Shown here: positions 11,404 to 21,925 of the stretch, piece by piece
How positions within the stretch are numbered: the stretch's first letter is position 1
Layout of the letters: the number at the start of each line of letters is the position of its first letter
Origin: Mesorhabditis belari
Lineage: Eukaryota; Nematoda; Chromadorea; Rhabditida; Rhabditidae
NCBI GenBank assembly: GCA_958450365.1
Contig: CAUEEP010000420.1
Location: forward strand, 120,417 to 184,416
Reading direction: 5' to 3'
Length of the DNA: 64,000 bases
Notes under the pieces: generated by a model
The model's input: the letters and a program-made list of their open reading frames with translations, nothing else
What the model was told of the DNA's origin: nothing
Database searches by the model: none
Made by a program: the position numbers and the translations under genes

Positions 11404-11585
11404 TGTGCTCAAACACGTTGAAAATCTTCATTTTATTCAATCACTTAAGAAAAATATGGAAAACAAGTGCGCCAGGGGTTCGTGTTTGTTCAAGCACAAA
11501 GTACGACGAGAACATGGAACTACTCCACCCTTTTTCATTACTATTCACTCAGCTTTTATCTAATAATTCAAATGTTTACTTTCAG

Positions 11586-11609
11586 AAGCTCTAAAATCAG
11601 TCTCAAAAA
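11586..11609 (+). promoter_or_regulatory. Probable trans-splice acceptor and 5' UTR of peptide A
   Basis: TTTACTTTCAG ends at 11585, followed by a 24-nt leader and the start codon. The arrangement is the same in B and C. This fits nematode spliced-leader addition, but a conventional 5' exon cannot be excluded. Confidence 0.5.
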
Positions 11610-11945
11610 ATGAAAGCCCCACAAATGATTCTCATCGTTGTTTTATTTTTTGCCCTCATTGCTCAAAGGTGAGTCAAATGATCAGATTTTTAACTCAAAA
11701 TTCTGTAGGATAAGAAAATGAAAGGATAGAGAGATTAAGAAAGAAATTTGTATGATTTGAATCGTTTCAGTGAATCCACTCCATTGGTGTCTCGACGAAT
11801 GAAACGACGTTTGATAATGCGACAACCAATGATGGATATTCCCTTTGAGGATGTTCTCGATATATACAATTTGGGAGCAAGCAAGAGAAAACTACGGTAT
11901 TCAGCTGATTACCTTTACAATTCTTTAATAGAAACAAAGAAGTAG
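11610..11945 (+). CDS. Small secreted peptide precursor, copy A
   Basis: Exons 11610-11668 and 11771-11945 join to 77 aa. A clear signal peptide (MILIVVLFFALIAQ core) is followed by a cysteine-free, basic-then-acidic tail. Basic clusters SRRMKRR and SKRK bracket a segment with MDIPFEDVLDIYNLG, and the last part reads YSADYLYNSL. Such clusters are what prohormone convertases cut, so a neuropeptide or hormone precursor is a reasonable inference. A small secreted effector is the alternative. I do not recognise the family. It is co-duplicated with the chemoreceptor upstream. Confidence 0.8.
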
Positions 11946-12065
11946 TCTGTCTTGAACTGATCTGATTAATCTAAGAAGAGCCCCGAGGCCTGTCTGAAGC
12001 CAAATCAGACCTGATCTGGTCTGACTGACTTAGAATACTTGGTTTAAATCCTCCTAATAGAGATA

Positions 12066-12283
12066 CCGTATTAGTCTAATACTAGTGCACCCTGAGCGTC
12101 GCCAAAATTGCTCGAAATCTCGACAAGCGCTTATCAGAACCTATCGATGTGGGGTCGGAAAATGTAGCTGACGATGAGATCTAGTGGGGGATTAGAGTGT
12201 TGAGCTTCGGCAAAAGCTTGGAAACCCGTAAAATAGTCCCCAACACGGCTCGGCGGGGTGCACTACTATTAGAGAAAAACAGT
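12066..12283. mobile_element. MITE with ACCGTATT...CTCTAATAGTAG ends (unit A)
   Basis: About 220 bp with imperfect inverted ends (ACCGTATTAGTCTAATACTA and TACTATTAGAGAAAAACAGT). The same element follows peptide B (24710-24930) and peptide C (38904-39124). It occurs again at 40039-41830, where a Tc3-like element interrupts it, and as a fragment at 57836-57890. Noncoding. Confidence 0.75.
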
Positions 12284-12914
12284 AATTAAAATAATCTCTA
12301 TCACAATATTATGAAAAACATTTCAGGCACTCACACAAAGCGCAATTTCTTCCCAACCTCCACTATCTACGAGCTCTGGTAGTCCCCAACCACCCCTTCC
12401 CCATTCACAAAGTATTACCCTAATCTATAAATATCATTCTATTGAAAAAAAGTGAACACTTGATAAAGCGATTTGAGCACTTTCTTAATAATATATATGT
12501 TACGTCCGAATCTGAGGAGACATCCATCTCCGATCCGGACGTCCGAATCTGAGGAGATTCGTTCTCCTCTGAAACGGACGACCGACTCAGAGATGGACGT
12601 CCGACTCTGAGTCGGACGTCCGTTTCGGAGGAGAATGATCATTCTTCTCGGAATCGGACGTCCGATCTTGAGAACAAATAGTTTAAATGCAAAATCCAAT
12701 GTTTTGAACAAAACACATGTATTCAGATTCAAATTTTCCTTTTTCTTTCAAATTCAAAGGTAAAATTGATGTGATTGTGCTTTTTCAAGTTCTACTAAAG
12801 TGCCGTTAACCTTTATAACAAACATAACATAACAAACATAAACAACAACGAAAATTAACGGTTGCATAGACCATTGACATTAAAAATAAAATTGAAACAA
12901 AAAAGAGACAATAA

Positions 12915-15149
12915 TTACTTGTTAGTACAGCTTTTCGAAAGGTGGCATCTCGAATTGCAGAGCAAGTCCTTCCTTCGACAAGCGCACCGATTCGTTGTGC
13001 ATCCGCTCAAGCACATGCAATGGCTGTGACCTAAATGCAAAGAATTGAGTCAAATAAAAACATTTACAAACTATCAAACCCATTTAAGAATTAATAAAAG
13101 TTACTTACCTTGACTTCCTGTGATTGATGCTGCTCCAACGGCTGTTCTCACTGTTGTCTCCTTGTCTGGGATCGAATCGATGGAGATGAAAATGTTGTTG
13201 CAGGGAGCCATTTGATTCCTAGTGAACATCTGACGAAGATGACCATCTTGTGTGCCGATGGAGTAGAAACCGTCATTAACCCCTAAAATTTCTTTTACAC
13301 AATGCAAATAACTTGACAATTACCTGTAACGACTCCGAGCAAGTTTTGAGGGCCGATCTTGGGGTGATCGACATTTGGAATCGGCAGCACCACGTTTTGT
13401 CCAACATCAATTGGACAAAATATAAAAATAATCTTAATGAAAAGTTAAAATTCCAAAAGTACCTTAATTCACTGGCTTGAAGCATCTTTCGTGCTTGTTT
13501 CTCCTGAGCAGACCAGGCTCCCTGTCTTTCCATTAGAATCGAATCGTGTCGGCGATCGATTTCCACACGCTCCTCAACAATTTGTCGGCCTAAAATTAAA
13601 CAAAATCCAATTAAAATTTTCAAAAACAGACCAAGTATTGCTCCAACAAGTGTAAGTTGAAAATCGGCTTCACCAACCGCAGATAATTCCTAAACAAAAG
13701 AGACATGTTTATCTAAAGCTTGAATTATACCTCAACATTTTCCTCTATCGAATTCGTAAAGCTTAGATCCGTGTAACGAGTCGAATTACCTTCCTAAAAT
13801 CGCAAATAAAAGTAAGTACAAATACAAAAAAACCACTAATATGTTCTCTACGGCGTTTATTGTTTGCTCTAGTGCATCATCTTCGGATGTTGGAGCAATC
13901 TACAAGACGAAATTGCTCTAAACATAAATATTAGGTTGAGTACTAAGTCTTTCACCCAAATTCATTTTCTAATTGAGTACGCCTCAAACAACCAAATACC
14001 AAACAGTTTCTTTTATTAGATAACCCAATCATTTTCCTTGCAACTAACTTTGAAAGTTATTGAAAAGCTTTGTTTTGAAGGTTTTTCATTAAAAAGAAGC
14101 CGAGTGTTTAAAAACGACAAGTTTCGATGATGCGATGCGAATAAAAAATACTTTACCTCATCGTTAACAATTGTTGCATCGTCTTCGGGCTCTTGACCAA
14201 ACATTGCTGCATAAGGAGAACGGTTGATACCAGAATGAAACCTATTTCCTTATTTGCATAAGGAGAACGGTTAATACCAGAATGAAACCCAGAATGAAAC
14301 CTATTAAACTTAATTTTTCATAAAATTTAAAAAGTTACCTAATGTTCTTCGTGTATTGATGAAGCCCATTCAATTGTTTTATTCTCTCTTTTATGGGCGC
14401 TTATGATATCCTAAAACACCATAATGACCTGAATGACCAGATAAACAATCCAAAATACCTCTATATCTGCATTTGCCCGCTCGACGCTGCCTTGCGATTG
14501 TGAATGGCGCGGCTTTCCGTGTACAATTTTGCATCCTGGCCATTGGGTGACCGTATCTTCGAGATGTTTGTTTGCAAACACTCGTCCGTTATCTAAAACA
14601 GAAAAATAGAGATTATAGGAACAATAGTAACTATTATTATTTTTAAAAACCGCTTACCAGTTTGAAGAATCCGTGGTTGAAGAAACACTCTGCATATCAA
14701 TTAAATCGAGTTGGCATCATTGGTTTTGATGGCGAGAAATGTTTGGCTTCAATACGATCCCCTTTTCGGCAGCTTCTTTTTCAATTGACATTCCTCGCAT
14801 TGATCCACGAAAATCCTCAAAATGTCCTTTGAAATCCCGAAATAACTTCGAAGAGCTTTCCACATTATCCCAATACCAGCGTGTCCGAGAGATGAGTGTT
14901 TTTGTCGAAGCAATTCGTAGAGATCCTCTCGTTTAATGACTTTTTTCCCTTCGTCCTCTTTGCTCCATCGCCATGATGCAGCAGAATTGAAGTCCCGTTT
15001 TCGTTGAATAGAGAATATCGTCGGTGAAGATTTTGCTCCGCTTTTGATCTCCAATTGCTTTCTGATTGCAACAGCTCGATCATCTTTTTGTACTTTTCAG
15101 TGTTTGGGAAACAACTTCGTTGCCCGAGTTGCTCATCGAAGCCCGCCAT
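12915..15149 (-). pseudogene. KRBA2/SCAND3-type DDE integrase gene of Ginger element 1
   Basis: The N-terminal part (15149 down) begins MAGFDEQLGQRSCF. An H2C2 zinc-binding segment (RQKHSSLGHAGIG ... DQCEECQL) lies near 14790-14900. The rve core shows LDLIDMQS, then DNGRVFANKH and GSVERANADIE, giving the second Asp and the Glu. Next come NRSPYAAMFG (near 14200) and a conserved GFYSIGTQDGHL exon (13109-13282). The last exon (12915-13030) encodes a Cys-rich tail, GCTTNRCACRRKDLLCNSRC. This copy lacks about 185 nt of the core (near 14690) and has frameshifts between the N-terminal and zinc parts, so it is dead. The gene type is known from domesticated vertebrate integrases; here it sits between TIRs. 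Confidence 0.85.
13931..14115. mobile_element. mariner-type MITE half inside Ginger copy 1
   Basis: Starts TTAGGTTGAGTACTAAGTC after TA and matches, in inverted orientation, 18505-18690 and 34288-34470. Also present in Ginger copy 2 (about 27345-27530), so it was there before duplication. Confidence 0.65.
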
Positions 15150-15635
15150 TCACAAGCTAAAAAAGAAACATATAGTTAAAACATAGTTAAAATGTATAGA
15201 TAAAAGAAAAAAAATAAAACATCTTGTCAAATTGCCAAACCGTACATCTTACCAAATTATTTGTGAAGAAAAAAAAGTAAATTGAGAGAATTTCCATTTT
15301 GACTTCCTTTTTCATTTGTTTTGTTCTAAACATTGGATTTTGCATTTAAACTATTTGTTTTCAAGATCGGACGTCCGATTCCGAGAAGAATGATCATTCT
15401 CCTCCGAAACGGACGTCCGACTCAGAGTCGGACGACCAGCTCTGAGTCGGACCTCCGTTTCCGAGGAGAATGAATCTCCTCAGATTCGGACGTCCGGATC
15501 AGAGCTGGACGTCAGATTCGGAAGTAACATATATTCTTTGTTCAGGGGGCGAATAGAAGTGAATCAGATAATCATGACCGCATAACATATTGCTACAATA
15601 CTTTCAGAAAAGAAGAAAGAAAACTAAAAATAGTA

Positions 15636-16435
15636 CAGTAAGACTATATAGAGGCTATTGTTATATAGAGCTAATGAAAACTGGTTTTCTTAACCAAATC
15701 GTTATAGAGGGTCATTATAACGATTTTATTAACGATAACAACAAAATACAAAGATGACAAGTTTCTAATTTGAAAAAAGAAATGATTTAACGTATTCTGC
15801 TTTACAGAGTTTAAAATTGTTTCATAGAAAAAGCCATCAATAACAGTTAAAGCACGAGAAACAGCACTGTTTCCATTTTGCTTTGCGTATTTCTTTTGAT
15901 AGGATACGAAGGCTTCACTTTTCGAAACACAGTCTTCCATTACATTCTTCCATTACTTCCATTACAATTTCTTCTTCGCTTTCACTCCCAGAAAGTAGAA
16001 CATTTTCGGCATTTCGCGAGCCTAAGGCTATTTCTTCTAATGAACGAAAATCTGTAGTGACAACGAAGTCGTCGGCAAGCATGAAATCCATTGCATTAAT
16101 GTTCTTTTCCACATCATCCCGATCACAAATCTGCATCCATATAGGCTCGGCCACCTTGTTAATATCGTTCTCCTCTTCGATTTTCTCGTTTCAAGCCTTC
16201 TATTTAAAGTCTGTCTTTGTCGCAAAAATCGTTATATCAGTAAAAATATTCAATATTTTGGAAAAATTTATCGTTATCTCGAGAAAATCGTTATAAAAGA
16301 ATCGTTATATCAAGGTTTTTTATAACGTATTTTACATTACGATCGCCGGCACCGAGCACAGCTAGCACAGCTTATGTAGAGCAAAGCTTATGTCGAGGTT
16401 ATCGTTATATCGATGATTGTTATAAAGAGGCATTT
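15636..16435 (-). mobile_element. pogo/Tigger-like remnant, copy 1
   Basis: Left end TA-CAGTAAGACTATATAGAGG; the right end is less clear (ATCGTTATATCGAT repeats up to about 16435). The minus strand carries the C-terminal part of a pogo/Tigger transposase in two overlapping frames. First is an acidic stretch (DFMLADDFVVTTDF, SGSESEEEIV), then a tail VKQNTLNHFF. That tail matches the Q..(I/L)..FF PCNA-binding box common at pogo transposase C-termini. The DDE core is missing. Confidence 0.7.
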
Positions 16436-16915
16436 AAAAATTTTAAAAAAAACCACATTGTCTGATCAACAGTTGGATGAGGAGCATCATTTGTCCTTGT
16501 TGATTGCTTTCCCTTCTCGTCTTTACTCTCATTTGTTGACGGATTGTCCGATTGTCCCTAAAAACGTATTTTGCAATAGGGCTAAATTTAGTTGTTGAAC
16601 GAAATTACACTGCACTAATGGAGTTCAGCTTACAAAAACAAAAAAATCAACGTAAAACACAGATTATTCAACAGTAGAAATAAAAAAATCTTTTCCCTTT
16701 CCCTCTTTTCTTTTTCTCTCCTTTTCCGTCTCCATCTCCCTCACCTTTTGATGTTAGATTTCCTAAGAACTAGACAAAGATTGATACAGGTCTATGTCAT
16801 GAGTTAGTCAAAACAATCCGTTAGACAAGTGGTTGAGGTATATAGTAATAGCCAATAGCTAAGCTACATACCTTTAGTTCTAATAACAAAATAAATAAAA
16901 GCTAAAAGCTTTCAG
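16436..16915 (+). other. Upstream region of receptor B with deletion of exons 1-2
   Basis: Collinear with 30030-30811 of unit C, except that about 309 bp carrying receptor exons 1 and 2 (30358-30666 in C) are missing here. The join is at CTAAGAAC|TAGAC (16770/16771); GAAC occurs at both break ends in C, a microhomology deletion. Confidence 0.85.
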
Positions 16916-17317
16916 ATATCTGCACAACTGATGGATCTCACCGCAGCACTCAGTCAACCAATCTTCATGCCACCATTTGGGGCCTTTTTTCAGATTTCTC
17001 CAATCTATCTACCATCTCCTCTTCCATTAATTGCATTTGTAAAGCAACTACCACTAAATATTTACAGTTATCTTTTAGGTAATCGATCTTTTATGGGTTA
17101 TTGTTATTTTTTCAGCTTTGGAGTTTTCCGCCATATACAAAGGTAAATGAAAGAACTAATGGCCAGTATTGAACTGATGACAGAAATTATTGAGTTGTGT
17201 ACTAACAAGGAAACCACATATACTTACGGACCTCCAAAATTGGTGGATAGATAAAATCGACTCTGGGGAACCAAGTATTAAAAATTCAGCTGCAAAGTTC
17301 CAAGGTTACGGTAGTTA

Positions 17318-18359
17318 TTTGGTTGGTAAAAAAGAAATGAGCGTCGTGTTTGTTGATTTGTGTTTGACGAAGATGCTCTCTATCCGAAAGTCAGTGTAAA
17401 CGATGGTTCCAGCGCTTCCGAGACGGCGACGAAAGCTTGGAAGACCAAAAACACGGGAGTCGACCTCAAATCATCGACAACGACGCATTGAAGGAAGCCA
17501 TTGAGTCGGTTCCACGCCAAACCACTCGCGACCTGACAGAACAGTTCGGCTGCACTCATGGCACCATTGAGAACCATCTGCATGGCATGGGCAAGACGAA
17601 TAGATGCGGAAAATGGGTACCGCATAAGCTATCCGACGCAAACAAGGCGACACGCATCGCAATCGCCGGAATTCTCACTCACCCCGCCAAGAACAGTGGG
17701 TTTTTCGACTCCATTGTTACGTCGAATGAGAAGGGATCCAATACGACAACACAGCAAGAAAGCGGCAGTGGTTGGACCCCGGTGAAGCTCCAAAACCGAC
17801 TCCAAAACCGGACATCCACGGAAAAAAGGTGATGCTTTGTGTTTGGTGGAATAGTAAAGGCCTGGTGTACTTTGAGGTTCTGGATTCGGGTCAACCAGTT
17901 ACGGCGAACCTCTACCAAGGCCAATTGGACCGCGTGGAGCAGGCGCTGCGACGTCAAGGTGTGGATACGGCGTCGACAAAATTCCTCCACGACAACACTC
18001 GGTCGCATGTCGCAAAAATCACCCAGCAGAAAATTGAAGAAATGGGCTGGGAAGTCCTGCCTCATCCGCCATGCAGCCCAGACTTGGCGCCTTCCGACTA
18101 GCATCTGTTCCGATCAATGCACCACTCCTTGGCCGAGAAAAAGTTCAAGAACCGCGACGAGGTCCAAATTTGGGTGTCCAACTTCTTCGAGTCGCAGCCG
18201 GTCGAGTTCTTGAAGAAGGGCATCCATTCTCTGCGTGAACGTTGGCGACAAGTCATTGATGCAGATGGCGAATACCTTTTGGATTAATGTATTGTTATCT
18301 TATTTTTATAATAAAATAAACTTTTAACGAAAACGCGCATTTCTTTTTTACCAACCTAA
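17318..18359 (+). mobile_element. mariner element B1, internally deleted
   Basis: 1042 bp from TTTGGTTGGTAAAAAAGA to TTACCAACCTAA, TA duplicated at 17316-17317 and 18360-18361. About 164 bp shorter than element A because the transposase 5' end is gone. The corresponding site in unit C (31510-31520, AGTTATATTGTTTTTAAT) is empty. Confidence 0.92.
17360..18287 (+). pseudogene. mariner transposase B1, truncated
   Basis: Lacks the N-terminal start and begins near FDEDALSESQ (LTKMLYPKVS in another frame). Catalytic motifs are still recognisable: VTSNEKG (first Asp lost to Asn and a small deletion), LHDNTRSHV and SPDLAPSD followed by a TAG where the related copy has Tyr. Multiple lesions; inactive. 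Confidence 0.88.
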
Positions 18360-18499
18360 TATATTGTTTTTAATATTTGGTAAGCTTTGGATGAGAATGG
18401 GGTTTATCTTGTTGTAGACCTAACTTTTTGTACGCTATTTTTTTTACTATGTCATCAAAATAGATTGCATTGAAAGAAACGGTCCAAATCGAATCATCG

Positions 18500-18690
18500 G
18501 ACCTTGTCGTTTGAACACTCGGCTTCTTACTAATGAAAAACCTTCAAAACAAAGCTTTTCAAAAACTTTCAAAAGTCATATGCAAGACAAACGATTGGGC
18601 TATCCAATGAAAAAGCGTATTTCATTTGGTAGCTTGGGACTTATTCAATTAGAAAATGAATTTGGGCGAAAGACTTGGTACTCAACCTAA
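18500..18690. mobile_element. mariner-type MITE half (ACTTGGTACTCAACCTAA end)
   Basis: One terminal half of a MITE, ending CCTAA-TA at 18690. Also at 34288-34470 and, inverted, within both Ginger copies. Confidence 0.6.
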
Positions 18691-18797
18691 TAGAATGCAA
18701 TATTGAGAAAAATGACAGTCAAACAACTTGGTAAACATTAAAAACTAAAAACGGCTGCTTGGAGGTCAGTTTAAAAATTTAAATTGGAACTCTTGTA

Positions 18798-19753
18798 CAG
18801 GATGGCCCAAAATTACCTGGAATAGGGTGTATGATCTTTGGCAGTAGCTTTTTGCCTGCGTAACAAATGATTTGTAATCGTTTTATATTTTGCTATTAAT
18901 TCTATGGTTGTTGATTGTTTTCCGTATGTTTTTATGTACTAATAAGCAAAATTTTAGAATGATCAAGAAATCGATACATAGAGAGTCGATCATCAACCTA
19001 TCAGTCAATCAACTTGATATTCCACTTCGCTCCACTTGATATTTCTCGAAGATTAATGGCTCCAAATTAATGGCTCATTATCGAGCAATTTATCAATAAA
19101 GAATCGAGCATACGCGAAAGCTCAACCGAATCAAACAGTTCTCGTTCTGGGTACTCGAAGTCTGTGACGGTCTTCGCCGGAGTCACTTCGGATGGCAAGA
19201 CTCAGCTTATCTTCGTCCGCCAAGGAATCAAGGTCGATGCCCAGAACCATTTGGAAATATTAAAGAAGGAAGTTTTCCCATGGGCTCAAAATCACTTTGG
19301 GAACAAAATTTGGTGCTATCAACAAGATGGAATCCCTGCTCATAAGGCCCGCGTTGTGCAAAACTGATTCCAACAAAATTTCCCGGATTTCATCGCTTAC
19401 AATCAGTGGTCACCGTCATCGCGGACTTAAACCCGTTAGATTCTTCAGTATGGAGTGTTCTCGAAGCAAAAGCATGTTCCAAGTCTCATTTCAACATCGA
19501 TTCACTTAAGAAATCCCTTCAGAAAGAAGGCTTGAGATGGAATCGATGTCCCCTACCTTTCTGCCATTGTTGATGCTTTTCCGAAGCGGCTCGATGCCTG
19601 TGTTGCCGCACATAGAAATCTTTTTGAAAAAAAGTGATTGATCTTGTTAAAATATTGCAAAAGAATACATTGTTATGTTTTTATTTTTGATTCAAGAAGA
19701 AGTGATTCTATAAACTTTGGTTGTATCGTTTCGGGTAGTTTTAGGACACCCTG
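18798..19753 (+). mobile_element. IS630-Tc1-mariner element with transposase fragment
   Basis: Ends CAGGATGGCCCAAAATTACC and GGTAGTTTTAGGACACCCTG with TA on both sides. It encodes a degenerate catalytic half: FAGVTSDGKTQLIFVRQGIK, then CYQQDGIPAHKARVVQN (19164-19367), then in a shifted frame residues of the SPDLNPLD motif. The order AGVT...QQDGxPAHKA...LNPLD is typical of nematode IS630-Tc1-mariner relatives. Sister copy at 34578-35506. Confidence 0.78.
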
Positions 19754-20279
19754 TACAGTTGGTTCTCAATGATAATTTGTATACAGACGAATCTCGTTAG
19801 TAAATAATCAACGAGATCAAAAAGAATCGATTTACTAAAAAGATTATTTACTAGCGAGGTTCAGGAAGCACTATATTGGCTCATTGGGACCTAAAAACCC
19901 AAATTCACTTCGCTAACGGGGTTTATTTACTAATCAGTTGCGTATTGAAATGAAACTCTAAAAGAATTAAGATCTTGGTACTTATCCACTGATCAAAATA
20001 TATTCTAATATATGTCAAAGAACATAAACCATACAAAAGAAATTGGAACATTACTCATTTATTATCTATTATCTAAGATTTTGCAGTTCAATTGTCCCCA
20101 TTTGGATCAAAATGTTGGGTGAAATTTCTTCACATCAAAGCTGTAATCGTCGACACAACTATTTTACTTGCCTTGCTTGGTGTTGTATTTTATGGTTGTT
20201 ATTTTAAGAAAGTCTGTATGGGGAGTTACATCGATTGTCAGGTGAGCTGGTGAAATATTCGAATGGCTGACGGTGAGTA

Positions 20280-20649
20280 TTGGGTTGGTGAATTGAAAAC
20301 TGCGGGACTTTGAACTAAAATTTATTTATTCAACATAAAACCATCAATTCATTCGAAATAATTTCCATTATTATTGACGACTTCTGCCCATTTTACAGGC
20401 AATTTGCGGATTCCTCTTTCGTAGTAGGATTTTGGTTTGTGTGTGAGACAAGTGTGAGACTCAAAAATAGAGGACTGGAGATGTCCCAGTTTGAGCACTT
20501 TCTTCAAAAGAAACCCATTTTGGTGTCAATAGAAAAGTTGTAGAGAATCAAAAATTAGGCTTATGGCCAAATTTCCAGGTTACTTTTGAAGAAAGTGCTC
20601 AAACTGTGACATATGACAATAGGCCGCAGTTTTCAATTCACCAATCCAA
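20280..20649 (-). mobile_element. mariner-derived MITE (TTGGGTTGGTGAATTG ends), copy 2
   Basis: 370 bp between TTGGGTTGGTGAATTGAAAA and its inverted partner, TA on both sides. The inside keeps the last codons of a mariner transposase in minus orientation (KLPVKWAEVV type) and mirrored GAGCACTTTCTTCAAAAG blocks. A short tandem duplication of host sequence (GGCTGACGGTRAGTA) flanks it. Confidence 0.85.
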
Positions 20650-20673
20650 TATTTGAAAGGCTGACGGTAAGTA

Positions 20674-21925
20674 TTAGGTTGTTCTGATATAAACCAGCGT
20701 TGCTGAACTTATTGTTTGTAAGAGAAGCTTTGGAAGCATGTCTTTCGGTATTTAAAACTACGTTATCTCGCGCATATTTGGAATCTTTTTAAACGGATAA
20801 TTTCTTATTTTCAAGATCTTTTTTCTTGCTTTAAATGACCGATTTCGAACATCAAGTTCGCGTCTGCATGCTTTACGACTTAGAACTGGGCAAAAAAGCC
20901 GCGGAATTTCATCGAGATTTGGTCAAAGCATTTGGGAATGATGTATTGTCCGAAAGCCGATGCCGAGCCTGATTTCAACGCTTTCGGAATGGTGATGAAA
21001 GTCTCGAGGATGATGAACACTCTCGTCGACCTCAAGCGGTAGACAACAATATTTTGAGGACTGCAATCGAATCGGGTCGATGTCAAACGAGGCGTGAACT
21101 TGCTCAGCAGTTTTTATGTTCAAATTCTACTATTGATGAGCATCTCCACGCCATTGGAAAGACGATCAGATGCGGGAAATGGCTTCCTCACGAGTTAAGC
21201 AGTGCAAAAAAGGCTTCACGGGTCGCTATTGCCGGAATCCTCATCCGCCACGCTAAAGATCATGGCTTTTTTGATTCTCTCGTTACTGGAGATGAGAAGT
21301 GGATCTATTTCGGTAATACTATTCGAAAACGGCAATGGCTAGGACCAGGAGAACGGCCAAATCCGACCGTGAAACCGGACATTCCTGGGAAAAAGGTCAT
21401 GCACTCAGTATGGTGGAATAACAAGGGCCTTGTGTATTTTGAGCTTCTACAAACAGTCACATCAGACAAACAGCAAATTGGTCGGGTCAATGAGGCTCTC
21501 ATTCGTCAAGGAGTAGACACATCAAAGATAAAGCTCATCCATGACAACGCTAGACCTCACGTTGCAAAAATCACCCAGCAAAAACTGGAGAGTCTAGGAT
21601 GGGAAACTCTATCACATCCGCCGTATTCTCCCGATTAGGCTCCCTCAGATTACCGTTTATTCCGGTCGATGCAAAACCTTTTGTAATGAGAAATGGCTAA
21701 CGAGAAATTCAAAACCCGTGAAGATGTTCAAAATTCGACCGTCAAGTTTTTATCGAATCACAGCCGGCTGGGTTTTTCAAGCGGCATCAATTCTTTGCGC
21801 TAAAGATGGCAAGAAATAAACAATAATAATGGTAAATATATTTTAAAGATTAAACTGTGTTGTTTCTGTTTTTAAGTTAAATTTTGTCAACGACTAAAAC
21901 GCTGGTTTATATCCGAACAACCTAA
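20674..21925 (+). mobile_element. mariner element B2 (distinct family), near-complete
   Basis: 1252 bp; ends TTAGGTTGTTCTGATATAAA with inverted partner, TA at 20672-20673 and 21926-21927. Unit C has the empty site GGTAAGTAGATTTAAAG (36027-36043). Confidence 0.93.
20835..21820 (+). pseudogene. mariner transposase B2, few lesions
   Basis: Starts MTDFEHQVRVCMLYDLELGK. HTH segment FGNDVLSESRC is followed by a stop (TGA where Trp is expected before FQRF). The frame then runs open 21054-21638 through VTGDEKWIYF and IHDNARPHVAK to YSPD, where TAG interrupts before the last catalytic Asp (SPDYRLF). More stops follow. This is the best preserved mariner gene in the window but is inactive as read. Confidence 0.9.

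Larger units (their letters stand above)
12498..15529 (-). mobile_element. Ginger-like DNA transposon, copy 1
   Basis: 3032 bp. Ends are TGTTACGTCCGAATCTGAGG (left) and its inverted partner ending GTAACA, with TIRs of about 215-221 bp (12498-12718 and 15313-15529). The TATA at 12494-12497 and 15530-15533 is a 4-bp target duplication. Terminal TGTTA fits the TGTNR ends reported for Ginger elements. The TIRs are packed with CGGACGTCCG palindromes and GAGTCGGAC/GAGGAG repeats. Inside is an intron-bearing integrase gene on the minus strand. Flanks match those of copy 2, so both copies descend from one insertion plus segmental duplication. Confidence 0.88.

Noticed and set aside
12439..12732. Frame reading PIPRRMIILLRNGRPTQSR in the Ginger TIR as a gene
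   Set aside because: It lies entirely in the terminal inverted repeat and the mirrored TIR gives a similar frame; explained by repeat structure.
17190..17399. Frame MSCVLTRKPHILTDLQNWWI as an extra receptor exon
   Set aside because: In B it runs into a mariner element; in A and C the same frame lacks matching phases or is interrupted, and the 17-nt microexon model explains all copies better.
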